From the NCBI RefSeq assembly GCF_000160455.2, contig NZ_ACJX03000001.1:1-64000 (forward strand): a stretch of DNA of 64,000 nucleotides, read 5' to 3'. Source of the stretch: Acetomicrobium hydrogeniformans ATCC BAA-1850. Its GTDB lineage: Bacteria; Synergistota; Synergistia; Synergistales; Acetomicrobiaceae. Made by a program: the position numbers and the translations under genes. Of this stretch, positions 7,775-15,520 are shown piece by piece (position 1 is the stretch's first letter; each line of letters opens with the position of its first letter). The notes beneath the pieces were generated by a model. The model was not told where the DNA came from and did not search any database. It was given only the letters and a program-made list of their open reading frames with translations.

Positions 7775-9621
7775 AATACCCTTATTGCGTTAAAGACAGC
7801 TATCAGTGTGACGCCCACGTCTGCAAAGACTGCTGCCCACATGGTGGCTATCCCTAAGGCGCCAAGGGCTAAGACGGCACCTTTGACGCCCAGGGCGATG
7901 GCGATGTTTTGCCTGGCTATGCCAAGCGTTCGCTTGGCTATTTTAATGGCGACTGGGACTTTTGACGGTTCGTCCGTCATTATGACCACGTCGGCTGCCT
8001 CGATGGCGGCGTCCGACCCCAGTCCTCCCATGGCGATGCCCACATCCGCCCGCGCCAGCACGGGAGCGTCATTTATGCCGTCTCCGACGAAGATGAGCTT
8101 TCCCTTCGCGGATTTGCCCGCCATGAGATCCTCCACCTTTTGCACCTTATCCGCGGGAAGCAGCCCGCCGTAGGCCTCGTCGATGCCAAGATGAGAGGCC
8201 ACGCTTTCAGCTACGGACTTTGCATCACCCGTGAGCATTACGACCTTTTTTACCTTTTGGGCCTTCAGCTCGCTGACGGCTTTGGTTGCGTCTTCCTTGA
8301 TAGCGTCTCCTATTACGATATAGCCTTTGTATTCGCCGTCGACCGCGACGTGCACCACCGTTGCAGCGTCGACAAGGTCTTCGGCTGATATGGATATGTC
8401 AAGCATCTGCATCATCTTGGCGTTTCCCGCCGCAACGAAGCGGCCGTCGACGGTGGCGGTGACGCCCTGCCCAGGGATTTCTTTGACGTTTGAAATGAGT
8501 GCGGCATCGACTTCTTTGCCATATGCCCGCCTGATCGAAAGGGAAATGGGATGATTTGAAAAGCTTTCGGCGCAGGCGGCGAACTTTAAAATTTCTTCAT
8601 TATTATACATGTCTTGTGAGACGACTTCTTGTACCTTGAAAGTCCCTTTGGTGAGCGTGCCGGTTTTGTCGAAGACGGCAACTTCCGCATCGGCCAGCGC
8701 TTCCAAGTAGTTGCTTCCCTTCACGAGGATGCCCTTTCTTGCCGCAGCGCCAAGCCCGCCAAAGAAGCTCAAGGGTATGGAGATCACCAGCGCGCAAGGG
8801 CATGAAATTACGAGAAAGACCAGTGCCCTATAGATCCAGTCGCCAAATGCCGCGCCTCCAAGCGCTAGAGGCGGGACGACGGCTATGAACGCCGCTCCGC
8901 CCACCACGGCAGGCGTATAAAAGCGGGCAAACTTGGTGATGAAGTTCTCATGTTTTGACTTTTTGGCGGAGGCGTTTTCGACTAAATCCAGGATTTTTGA
9001 TGCCGTCGATTCGCTGAATACCTTTTTGACCCGTGCGACGAGCAGGCCGTTTAAATTGACGGACCCGCTTAGCAGTTCGTCGCCTTCGCGTACAGCTTTG
9101 GGCATCGATTCACCGGTCAGAGGCGAGGTATCAAGGCTTGAGCTACCCTCCATGACCACGCAGTCTAAGGGCACCTTCTCTCCCGGTTTTATGACAATGA
9201 CGTCGCCAATGTTTACTTCGTCGGGATCGACGCGATCTATAACGTTGCCTATTTTAATGTTTGCATAATCGGGGCGTATGTTCATGAGCTCGGCGATGGA
9301 TCTTCGCGACTTGTCCACTGCTCTGTCTTGAAATAGCATGCCGATCTTGTAAAAAAGCATCACGGCGACAGCTTCGCTGTACTGTCCGATGCAGAAGGCC
9401 CCGATCGTGGCAACGCTCATCAGGAAGTTTTCGTCGAAGATCTGCCTGCGCGAGATGTTTCTTGCCGCCCGTAAAATCACGTCGCCGCCGGCTACCGCGT
9501 AGGCAGCTAAAAAAAGCAACAGCCGGGCTGTGTTTTCAGCTTCCAGTAATAGGGCAAAAAGGAAAAGCCCCAACCCTATGACTATCTCAGCGATCCTCTT
9601 TTGGTGCGGCGAAATAGGCAT
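7759..9621 (-). CDS. cadA: P1B-type heavy-metal-exporting ATPase (Cd/Zn/Pb)
   Basis: 620-residue inner-membrane P-type ATPase. Seen in order: N-terminal membrane helices, actuator TGES (169-172), CPC metal site Cys274-Pro-Cys276, phosphorylation motif DKTGT at Asp318, HP dipeptide at 357-358, GDGINDAP hinge (513-520), and final helices. CPC plus a CadC-like regulator argues for Zn(II)/Cd(II)/Pb(II) efflux rather than copper. No N-terminal metal-binding domain is fused; it is encoded by the separate gene just upstream, 2 bp away. The last residues GSRL and the TAA come from a family 1 repeat. Expression is expected to be derepressed by metal. Confidence 0.93.
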   Translation of the reverse strand: MPISPHQKRIAEIVIGLGLFLFALLLEAENTARLLLFLAAYAVAGGDVILRAARNISRRQIFDENFLMSVATIGAFCIGQYSEAVAVMLFYKIGMLFQDRAVDKSRRSIAELMNIRPDYANIKIGNVIDRVDPDEVNIGDVIVIKPGEKVPLDCVVMEGSSSLDTSPLTGESMPKAVREGDELLSGSVNLNGLLVARVKKVFSESTASKILDLVENASAKKSKHENFITKFARFYTPAVVGGAAFIAVVPPLALGGAAFGDWIYRALVFLVISCPCALVISIPLSFFGGLGAAARKGILVKGSNYLEALADAEVAVFDKTGTLTKGTFKVQEVVSQDMYNNEEILKFAACAESFSNHPISLSIRRAYGKEVDAALISNVKEIPGQGVTATVDGRFVAAGNAKMMQMLDISISAEDLVDAATVVHVAVDGEYKGYIVIGDAIKEDATKAVSELKAQKVKKVVMLTGDAKSVAESVASHLGIDEAYGGLLPADKVQKVEDLMAGKSAKGKLIFVGDGINDAPVLARADVGIAMGGLGSDAAIEAADVVIMTDEPSKVPVAIKIAKRTLGIARQNIAIALGVKGAVLALGALGIATMWAAVFADVGVTLIAVFNAIRVLGSRL

Positions 9622-9623
9622 CG

Positions 9624-9845
9624 TTAGGCCTTCTTTACCACCACGTCCGGCTCGTATCTTGCAACAATCCCCTGTGCTGCTTTGACGATTTCGTCAAATC
9701 TTGAATCGTCACCTTCGATGACCATCTTAGTGGTCATGAAATTTACGGATGCAAAGTTGACGCCCTCCAAAGCTTTGATCTCCCTTTCTATCTTTTCCGC
9801 GCAGTTTACGCAGTTTAGTCCCTCGAGCTTAAATGCCCTTTTCAT
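9624..9845 (-). CDS. Heavy-metal-associated (HMA) domain protein
   Basis: 73-residue ferredoxin-fold metal chaperone with the GLNCVNC motif (Cys12 and Cys15) followed by the usual beta-alpha-beta-beta-alpha-beta pattern. In most CadA/ZntA pumps this domain is fused to the pump; here it is free and first in the operon, two bases before cadA, so it probably hands metal to CadA or buffers it. A GGAGGCG ribosome site precedes ATG 9845. Confidence 0.9.
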   Translation of the reverse strand: MKRAFKLEGLNCVNCAEKIEREIKALEGVNFASVNFMTTKMVIEGDDSRFDEIVKAAQGIVARYEPDVVVKKA

Positions 9846-9888
9846 GCCGACGCCTCCTTTTTAGGCTAAACGTTTTTTGGCTTTACAA

Positions 9889-9945
9889 TTGAACGTCTCT
9901 TCAACTGTCAAGGCAATTATAGTTGAGTGATCGTTCAACCGTCAA
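9889..9945 (-). promoter_or_regulatory. cad promoter with two ArsR/CadC-type operators
   Basis: Minus strand -35 TTGACG (9945-9940), 18-bp spacer, -10 TATAAT (9921-9916). The whole spacer is an imperfect palindrome GTTGAGTGATCGTTCAAC (9922-9939). A second site TTGAACGTCTCTTCAA (9889-9904) lies just downstream of the start point. Both resemble known SmtB/CadC half-sites. Confidence 0.75.
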
Positions 9946-10130
9946 GGTCGTAAGGTCTTTTTTAAGAAAATATCGGCGGAAACGTGCAAGAAACGTCGAA
10001 ACATGGCGAAAATATCCGCTTTTTCAACGCTCGGGTTAATGATAGAATACAATCGACCGATACTTGCAGGGGCATTACATCTTTTTGATTGACGTTACTA
10101 GCTAAATTTTAGTCAATCGGAGGCAAGGGC

Positions 10131-10496
10131 ATGAAAAAGGACGAAATGGTCTGCGACTGCGACGTCATCCACGAGGAGGTGGTCGACGCAGTCAGAAAAA
10201 AACTGCCCGACGAAAGGGAGCTTTACGATTTATCGGATTTCTTCAAGGTCCTGGGCGACAGCACGAGGGCAAAAATTATGTGGGCCCTCGATGAAAGCGA
10301 GATGTGCGTCTGCGACCTGGCCGTGCTTTTGGGCATGACGAAGTCTGCCGTCTCCCACCAGCTGCGCTCGCTTCGGGAGGCAAACCTCGTAAAAAACAGG
10401 CGCGAGGGGAAAAACGTGTTCTACTCCCTCGCCGACGACCACGTCAAACAAATATTCGAGAAGGGCCTCGAACACATCCGCGAGAAAAAAGACTAA
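10131..10496 (+). CDS. cadC: ArsR/SmtB-family metal-sensing repressor, CadC-like
   Basis: 121-residue winged-helix repressor, divergent from the efflux operon. Seen: an N-terminal CDCDVIHEEVV extension and the alpha-3 ELCVCDLA-like segment EMCVCDLA, giving Cys8, Cys10, Cys59 and Cys61, close to the Cd/Pb site of staphylococcal CadC (Cys7, 11, 58, 60). The recognition helix region spans about 62-82 (LLGMTKSAVSHQLRSL). Expected to bind the two operators at 9889-9939 and release on metal binding. GGAGGC lies 7 bp before ATG 10131. Confidence 0.9.
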   Translation: MKKDEMVCDCDVIHEEVVDAVRKKLPDERELYDLSDFFKVLGDSTRAKIMWALDESEMCVCDLAVLLGMTKSAVSHQLRSLREANLVKNRREGKNVFYSLADDHVKQIFEKGLEHIREKKD

Positions 10497-10501
10497 ATTC
10501 C

Positions 10502-10557
10502 CGAGGTCGGATCTTTAATCTTGAATTTTAAGGTCCCGGGGTCGGATATGACCCCGG
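10502..10557. terminator. Head-to-head repeat pair forming a bidirectional hairpin
   Basis: A family 1 copy (GGTCGGATCTTTAATC then TTGAATTTTA, 10506-10530) is followed by a perfect stem CCGGGGTC-GGATAT-GACCCCGG (10536-10557) and a T-rich tail. It separates the convergent cadC and B3/B4 genes and could terminate both. Confidence 0.65.
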
Positions 10558-10562
10558 TGCTT

Positions 10563-11270
10563 TTATACGTCCAGCGCCTGTGGCGTAGCTTTGTTTAGGA
10601 TTCCCTTCGCCCTAACCTTGCATCCAATTGCCTCAAGATGGCATGAAAGCAGGTCTAAAGCTTTTTCTACTTCCGGTGCGTCGGATTCCTGGGCTGCATC
10701 GACGAAAAAGAGCGCACTTTTTGTTTCTTGAGTCACGGCGCATAACCTGCTGTCGCGGTGATTCCACAGCCAACAGCAAATCTTTTCCTCGTCGGCATAG
10801 ACGATGTGGGTGTCTTTGACGGTAATTTCATCATTTGAACCGAGGGGAAGAAATATCTCACCTGTTTTGCCATACCTCAGCGTGAGGTCGCCTCTAAGCT
10901 TATGTACATCATAAGCTCCCATGGGAAGCAGCGTCATGACGGAGACACAGTTGTAGCAATCGACCACGCTTGAAACGTTCCAAAGACTTTCGCCCTTGAT
11001 GACGCGCCTCAAAAGCGCCTCCAAAGAGCAACGGCAGCTGTTGGGTTTAACGCCCATGTCGCTGTAGATCTTCCTCCAGTTTGCGATCCTCGGATGTTTT
11101 GACAGCTCCTCTGTTTTAAATAAGCCGTATTCCTGCACGATCCGTGGCAGCTTTGGCTTGAAGGCTTCTACGTAGTCATTTCTTGTCTCTACTACCACGT
11201 GAGCATAAAGCCAACCAATATGGGTGCCGGGATAATTTTTCAATATCTCCGGAGCTATTGTGATCTTCAT
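10563..11270 (-). CDS. B3/B4 (tRNA-editing-like) domain protein
   Basis: 235-residue stand-alone B3/B4 domain protein, the fold found in the phenylalanyl-tRNA synthetase beta subunit. Seen: the conserved segments GWLYAHVVV, RIANWRKIYSDMGVKP, VDCYNCVSVMTLLPMGAYD and LPLGSNDEIT. Free-standing members are widespread and are suspected to act on mischarged tRNA or amino acid adducts; function is not settled. AGGAGGAAATC lies before ATG 11270. A decayed second copy lies at 5990-6176. Confidence 0.85.
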   Translation of the reverse strand: MKITIAPEILKNYPGTHIGWLYAHVVVETRNDYVEAFKPKLPRIVQEYGLFKTEELSKHPRIANWRKIYSDMGVKPNSCRCSLEALLRRVIKGESLWNVSSVVDCYNCVSVMTLLPMGAYDVHKLRGDLTLRYGKTGEIFLPLGSNDEITVKDTHIVYADEEKICCWLWNHRDSRLCAVTQETKSALFFVDAAQESDAPEVEKALDLLSCHLEAIGCKVRAKGILNKATPQALDV

Positions 11271-11358
11271 GATTTCCTCCTATTAGAAGTTCGCAGATGA
11301 AAGCGGGAATTCTCTTTTAACGGAATCGCTAAGTTTTTGCAACATATACTGTTTCCCC

Positions 11359-11387
11359 TTGACGATCAAAAGTAATATGGCTACAAT
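11359..11387 (+). promoter_or_regulatory. Promoter of the relB/yafQ module
   Basis: -35 TTGACG (11359-11364), 17-bp spacer, -10 TACAAT (11382-11387), followed by the GGAGGTG ribosome site. Confidence 0.7.
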
Positions 11388-11413
11388 GTTATCACAAACA
11401 GGAGGTGTTTGAA

Positions 11414-11677
11414 TTGAGGCGCGTTTGCGATTCGTCAATTCGGGTAAGAATAGACAGCGACACAAAAGAGCGAGCATCAAAAGCGCTGGACAGAATGGGC
11501 CTTTCGGTCTCTGATGCCGTTCGCTTGCTATTGGTTCGAATAGCCGAAGACGGTCGATTTCCCTTCGATCTAGAGGTGCCAAACGCCAGAACGAGAAAGG
11601 CAATGGTCGAGCTTGAACAAGGAGGCGGAATATCCAAAGGTTCCATCGAAGATGCGTTTGCAGATTTAGGGCTCTAA
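11414..11677 (+). CDS. RelB/DinJ-family antitoxin
   Basis: 87-residue ribbon-helix-helix antitoxin: N-terminal strand SIRVRIDSDTKERASKAL, then helices MGLSVSDAVRLLLVRIAEDG, and a C-terminal toxin-binding tail. A TTG start at 11414 is chosen because GGAGGTG sits 7 bp upstream, whereas the GTG at 11405 overlaps that site. Its stop codon touches the toxin ATG (TAAATG). It should repress its own promoter and neutralise YafQ. Confidence 0.88.
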   Translation: MRRVCDSSIRVRIDSDTKERASKALDRMGLSVSDAVRLLLVRIAEDGRFPFDLEVPNARTRKAMVELEQGGGISKGSIEDAFADLGL

Positions 11678-11950
11678 ATGTTAGATATTCGATACTCTTC
11701 GCAGTTCAAAAAGGACATTCGTCGTATAAAACGGCAGGGCAAAGATTTGGAGAAGTTGCGAGAGGCGATTTCGCTCCTTGCCCAAGGAGAAGCTTTGCCA
11801 GCACATTATTTAGATCACTCTTTACGTGGGCAGTGGAATAAGTATCGAGAAATTCATATTGATAACGATTGGCTTCTTATATACAGAAAAACAGCAAAAG
11901 AGCTGCTTTTAGTTTCAACAGGTTCACATTCTGAACTTTTTGATCGATAG
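11678..11950 (+). CDS. yafQ: YafQ-type mRNA interferase toxin
   Basis: 90-residue RelE/ParE-fold toxin. Residues matching the YafQ active site are all present: His47 (DHSL), His60 and Asp64 (HIDNDW) and His84 (GSHSELF). YafQ cleaves mRNA in translating ribosomes. It is one of the few toxins in the window with intact length and catalytic residues. It directly follows the antitoxin without a gap. Confidence 0.92.
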   Translation: MLDIRYSSQFKKDIRRIKRQGKDLEKLREAISLLAQGEALPAHYLDHSLRGQWNKYREIHIDNDWLLIYRKTAKELLLVSTGSHSELFDR

Positions 11951-12009
11951 GAATAAGATCTTTTATCCTCATTCAGGCGTATCGGAACAAACAGTACTAC
12001 CCTGTTAAA

Positions 12010-12096
12010 CTAAAATTCAAGATTAATGATCCGACCCCTAAATCCCTCCAACTTTTTCGCTACATCTTTTCCGGAAAGGTTAGGCAGTTTGCTCAT
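12010..12096 (-). pseudogene. hicA: hicA truncated by a REP-like repeat
   Basis: ATG 12096 overlaps the end of hicB. The first 19 codons read MSKLPNLSGKDVAKKLEGF, the standard HicA N-terminus (a double-stranded RNA-binding-fold mRNA interferase). The frame then runs directly into a family 1 repeat (RGRIINLEF) and ends at TAG 12012-12010, just past the repeat. The catalytic His region and most of the fold are missing, so the toxin is dead. Confidence 0.85.
12013..12038 (-). repeat. REP-like repeat, family 1
   Basis: Plus strand AAAATTCAAGATTAATGATC then CGACCCC. It replaces the 3' three quarters of hicA. Confidence 0.85.
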
Positions 12097-12328
12097 CAGA
12101 AAGAGATATCTCTACGACATCGACAATAACATCGCTTTGCGGGATTTCATCGCCAAATTGCTCGGAAACTTCTATCCACCCTTTTATGGCTTCCTTCACA
12201 TTCGCAAGCGCTTCTTCGTAGGTATCACCTTCGCTAATACACCCAGGAAGCGAAGGGACATACACAGTATAACCGCCCTCTTCCGCAGGCTCGAAGATAA
12301 CTTTATAAGCTCGAGTTTTACTCATCAT
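12080..12328 (-). CDS. hicB: HicB-family antitoxin
   Basis: 82-residue partial RNase H-fold antitoxin: YKVIFEPAEEGGYTVYVPSL then PGCISEGDTYEEALANVKEA, the hallmark HicB sequence. ATG 12328 (MMSKTRAYK minus the first Met codon pair choice) is preferred over TTG 12346 because GAGGTG lies 7 bp upstream. Its partner hicA is cut short by a repeat, so HicB survives without an active toxin. A REPIN-like unit lies immediately upstream. Confidence 0.87.
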   Translation of the reverse strand: MMSKTRAYKVIFEPAEEGGYTVYVPSLPGCISEGDTYEEALANVKEAIKGWIEVSEQFGDEIPQSDVIVDVVEISLSDEQTA

Positions 12329-12358
12329 CTCAATACACCTCTTCAATAATACCTAACT

Positions 12359-12472
12359 GGGGTCACATCTTTAGTTTTGAATCTTGGCATTTTCAGGAAC
12401 CCCCGTTATACCTTTACCGTTACACCTTTAAAGGTATTCGGCCGGAAAATTCAAGATTAAAGATCCGATCCC
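12359..12472. repeat. REPIN-like unit, copy A
   Basis: Two family 1 repeats in inverted orientation (GGGGTCACATCTTTAG at left, AAGATTAAAGATCCGATCCC at right) around a spacer with the palindrome ACCTTTAAAGGT. 114 bp, one of three copies in the window. Confidence 0.85.
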
Positions 12473-12488
12473 AATGCAAGTAATTATT

Positions 12489-12971
12489 CTAGCTTTTTCT
12501 CCTTTTTGGCTTGGGGAGGTTGGAAATACCGGCTTTGTTTAGGTTATCATGAATTTGGAGCTTTAACATCAACGAATAACCTCTGGAATGATATATCTTA
12601 TCATAGATTTCTCTAAGCTTTTGATCAGATATTTTACCTTTAATTTGGATTTTTTGAGACTCCAGGTTCTCTAAAAAGATATCTTGGGGAATCACTAAGT
12701 CTCCATGAGCTAAATCTAAAATACATTCTTCGGTAAAACCAAACCCCTCATTCGGACTAAACCGAATGAATGGATTTTCCGCCCGCCTTTCGCCTGGCTC
12801 GTAATATTGCGTCTGAGTAGTTGTGGTTGGAGCAATTATCATAACAGAAGACGTGTCATCAAATGGATCCGGGTTGTCTTTATACTCTCCCAGATAGATA
12901 AACCAGCGTCGCTTTGTCTCTTCTATTGAATAAGGATATTGTTCCCAGATAAAGACATCGCCCACATCCAT
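12489..12971 (-). CDS. Putative toxin partner of a Panacea-domain antitoxin
   Basis: 160-residue soluble protein with no family I can name with certainty. The N-terminus (GDVFIWEQYPYSIEETKRRWFIYLGEY in part, residues 4-30) has the look of PemK/MazF-type SH3 barrels. It is encoded 20 bp after a SocA/Panacea-domain gene on the same strand. Panacea domains are known as promiscuous antitoxins with diverse toxin partners, so by context this is the toxin. The fold and target are inferred. Confidence 0.55.
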   Translation of the reverse strand: MDVGDVFIWEQYPYSIEETKRRWFIYLGEYKDNPDPFDDTSSVMIIAPTTTTQTQYYEPGERRAENPFIRFSPNEGFGFTEECILDLAHGDLVIPQDIFLENLESQKIQIKGKISDQKLREIYDKIYHSRGYSLMLKLQIHDNLNKAGISNLPKPKRRKS

Positions 12972-12991
12972 GACAAATCACTGGCAGGAAA

Positions 12992-13588
12992 CTAAGAAAT
13001 AGCTTTTTTTGCTTCTTCAATATCTTTCATGCCCTTGTAAACCAAAAAATACTCCTCTTCGGGCGTTAATTCATTCTCGCTCTTTTTAGAAAGATCATCA
13101 AATTCGTCTTCATATCTCATTGGCATTCTGCCCCTTTCATATTCTATGGCAATATCCCAGGCTTTATTCCAAGCTTTGATCTCCTTGTGAGCATTTGCTA
13201 TTAGGTTATCAAGATTGACGCCATCCCTTGTATAGTCGTCCAAAATCTCTTCCATTAAATCTATTTCATCGTCAGCAAAATAATCAAGGTTTGGCTTACT
13301 TACCGGTTCAACTCTAAATCCTCCGTCAGCCGTCTCGATAAATTTAAACTTTTTAAATCTTAAACAGGAGCGAGAATTGTATAAAATATTTGGAACGGGC
13401 CCAAATTTCATAGCATCATATTCCAAGCCAATACATGGAACACCTGTCTTTTTAAGCGAACGAAAATCGAGAAGTGCAAGAAACTTATATATCCAAGTTT
13501 GGCGTGGATAATATCCCTTTCGCCTATTAAATTCAAAAGCAAAATAAGCTACAGCATTCTCAAACTTCTGCTTCCTAAAAGGGATCAT
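12992..13588 (-). CDS. SocA/Panacea (DUF4065) domain antitoxin
   Basis: 198-residue protein with a DUF4065 core: KFENAVAYFAFEF (N-terminal helix), then GLEYDAMKFGPVPNILYN, the diagnostic motif, and a helical C-terminal part (DDEIDLMEEILDDYTRDGVN). ATG 13588 is preferred; a long GGGAGGGGGG ribosome site lies upstream. Panacea domains appear as antitoxins fused or paired with many different toxins. Its neighbour downstream, 20 bp away, is the candidate toxin. Confidence 0.78.
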   Translation of the reverse strand: MIPFRKQKFENAVAYFAFEFNRRKGYYPRQTWIYKFLALLDFRSLKKTGVPCIGLEYDAMKFGPVPNILYNSRSCLRFKKFKFIETADGGFRVEPVSKPNLDYFADDEIDLMEEILDDYTRDGVNLDNLIANAHKEIKAWNKAWDIAIEYERGRMPMRYEDEFDDLSKKSENELTPEEEYFLVYKGMKDIEEAKKAIS

Positions 13589-13824
13589 TTTATTATATCC
13601 CCCCTCCCCCATATACAATTACGATTATATTTAAGAGGTAAATCAATAGAAAGTTGGATAGCCAGTGTTAACTTAATTCATCATTACCGAGGTTTATCTC
13701 CGGAAGCTTCAATACCCTCATAGTATATCCTCTGCCAACATATATAATTATAATCCAAACAATAATAAGCGAAACCAGTCATCACTGGTTAACCATGCAT
13801 CTATGCCAAGTTCGTTTCGTCTAT

Positions 13825-14817
13825 TTACTGCCCAAGCAGCTTTAAAACTTCCTCCTTCGATTTGGCGTCAAATATGGCTTCGGCCGCGGCGTCGAGTTTA
13901 GCTTCGTCGGTGACGGAGCGGATTATCTTTTCGTCAGAAGACGAAAGGCCAAATTTTCTGCGCAACAGCTTTATAAGCAGATCTTGTTTTCCTTTGATTG
14001 TACCTATGATTGTACCTTTAATCTCGCCTCTTTTTTCGCCCTCTATTTTGCCTCTTTCTTCCCCTTGCTTTATCAGCTTTTCTGCAAAAGATGGCATAAG
14101 CTCTTCACCTCCAAGTTCTTTTACTATCCGTTGCATGGTGTCTTGGTCTACGTCGAGAGTGTAGAATAAATAAAGGATCAGTATTATCCTTTCTTCTTCG
14201 GACAGTTTTATTATAACAGCTATCCTTATGATTCCTTCTATATCATGTAAGGCTACAAGCTTCATCAAAAGGAGACTTGCCATCAAAAAGGGTGTGGACT
14301 TTGCTTTTTGTTCTATCTCGTCGTTAGGAATTTGGGTTAGGTCTACTAGTACATAATTGAATTCAGGAATGTAAGGTTTTATGGATTCACCAATATTTTG
14401 AAACTGTCCTTGAAAATGAGTCGTAACGTTCCAGCTTGAAGAGCCGTGATAGATGACTACGGGAATTATAGGTGTAAGTGGTACGTTTTTCTTTCTCTGT
14501 TCATCCCACGTTACGGTCATATAGCTTAGTATTTGAAGTAAAACTCCGGGATCAGGGTATGACTTGTGTTCAAATACGAAGTAAAGCTGCCCTTTTGTGT
14601 CTGATATATAGCATTCTACAGCTATGTCCATGTAGTACTTGTTATAGCCTTTAACTTTCTCGGTGGGGATTAGTTTCATTTCCTTTAAATCTATCTGGCT
14701 TGAAATGTCTTTTGGTAGGAACTCCTTTATAAATTGTCTTACGTTTGCTTCATCTGACATTACCCTTTTAAAAAGCCTGTCGTGGGGGTCTTTAGGAGTT
14801 AGGTCGTCTTTTAGCAA
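13825..14817 (-). CDS. Rpn-family recombination-promoting nuclease (PD-(D/E)XK, DUF4351-like tail)
   Basis: 330-residue member of the Rpn/transposase_31 family. Seen: PHDRLFKRVMSD start motif, PD-(D/E)XK residues Asp64 (MDIAVEC) and Glu83-x-Lys85 (FEHKS), PVVIYHG strand, and a C-terminal low-complexity stretch of repeated K/E-G hexads before a short helical tail ending LLGQ. Known: Escherichia coli Rpn proteins are DNA nucleases that stimulate RecA-independent recombination. TTG 14817 is the start; GGAGGT is 6 bp upstream. At least four decayed pieces of the same family lie elsewhere in the window. Confidence 0.88.
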   Translation of the reverse strand: MLKDDLTPKDPHDRLFKRVMSDEANVRQFIKEFLPKDISSQIDLKEMKLIPTEKVKGYNKYYMDIAVECYISDTKGQLYFVFEHKSYPDPGVLLQILSYMTVTWDEQRKKNVPLTPIIPVVIYHGSSSWNVTTHFQGQFQNIGESIKPYIPEFNYVLVDLTQIPNDEIEQKAKSTPFLMASLLLMKLVALHDIEGIIRIAVIIKLSEEERIILILYLFYTLDVDQDTMQRIVKELGGEELMPSFAEKLIKQGEERGKIEGEKRGEIKGTIIGTIKGKQDLLIKLLRRKFGLSSSDEKIIRSVTDEAKLDAAAEAIFDAKSKEEVLKLLGQ

Positions 14818-15040
14818 AGGTGAAACCTCCTTTAAAAGAAATTGGGCAATATAATTTAGTAGCTTAAAATAACATTAATATGCCTGCTAAAAAAGCAAGC
14901 CTATATTGCATTACTTGCTAATGATATCACAAAAGAACACCTAAGGTAACTTGATCTTTACTCTAAATTATGTCTTGGGCATTTACATACGAAAGAGACA
15001 ATTAAGCATTTTTGGCAGCATCGTTAAACTATTAAACTAA

Positions 15041-15071
15041 AATTCAAGATTAAAGATCCGACCCCGGGGTC
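15041..15071 (-). repeat. REP-like repeat with palindromic GACCCCGGGGTC tip
   Basis: AAATTCAAGATTAAAGATCC followed by a perfect 12-bp palindrome at 15060-15071, just downstream of the UPF0175 gene stop. Confidence 0.85.
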
Positions 15072-15079
15072 ATATACTG

Positions 15080-15340
15080 TCAATCTAATTCCTCCAAAAC
15101 CTTTAGATCTTCGCTTAACTCTTCAAGATCGTAATGACGCAAGATATCTTCTTCCCCTAAAAGTTTGGAGAACTCCCACTTTGTCATCCCTGCAAGCTCG
15201 CGAGCCTTTCCAAAACTTAAAAGACCTTTATCATATAACCTTAAGGCAAGCTCTCTTTTTAGCCGTGCGGGTATCTCTTCTCTAGGAAGTTTTATGGACA
15301 TGACCAAATCATCGGGTAACTCTAATTCAAATCCAGACAT
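15080..15340 (-). CDS. UPF0175 family antitoxin-like protein
   Basis: 86-residue UPF0175 protein: residues 18-60 (LPREEIPARLKRELALRLYD then KGLLSFGKARELAGMTKWEF) form the typical helix-turn-helix-like core. Such genes usually precede a PIN or DUF3368 toxin; none is found downstream, only a repeat. AGGAGGTGTCACA precedes ATG 15340. A TATAAT element (15403-15398, minus) and an inverted repeat at 15358-15377 lie upstream. Confidence 0.85.
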   Translation of the reverse strand: MSGFELELPDDLVMSIKLPREEIPARLKRELALRLYDKGLLSFGKARELAGMTKWEFSKLLGEEDILRHYDLEELSEDLKVLEELD

Positions 15341-15357
15341 TGTGACACCTCCTCAAG

Positions 15358-15377
15358 CTTGCTGCTTCAACAGCAAG
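15358..15377 (-). promoter_or_regulatory. Inverted repeat in UPF0175 leader
   Basis: CTTGCTG-CTTCAA-CAGCAAG between the TATAAT box and the ribosome site. A candidate operator for autoregulation. Confidence 0.5.
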
Positions 15378-15430
15378 AGGCCTGATGTTAGTTTAACATT
15401 ATATCATTCACAAGAATAAAATCACTATCA

Positions 15431-15449
15431 GGGCCTACCGTTCATTTAG
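15431..15449 (-). repeat. Half copy of palindromic repeat family 2
   Basis: GGGCCTACCGTTCATTTAG equals the reverse complement of the right half of the family 2 copies at 49839 and 58516. Confidence 0.7.
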
Positions 15450-15520
15450 CTGCACCTGGCCTTTCCATCCTTACGTTACTTAGCCTGCTTCCTTTATTAC
15501 CCCTACTACACGCTCAAGGC

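Noticed and set aside
10502-10557. Riboswitch-like structure between cadC and the B3/B4 gene
   Set aside because: It is explained by a family 1 repeat and its inverted partner, and it lies at converging 3' ends.
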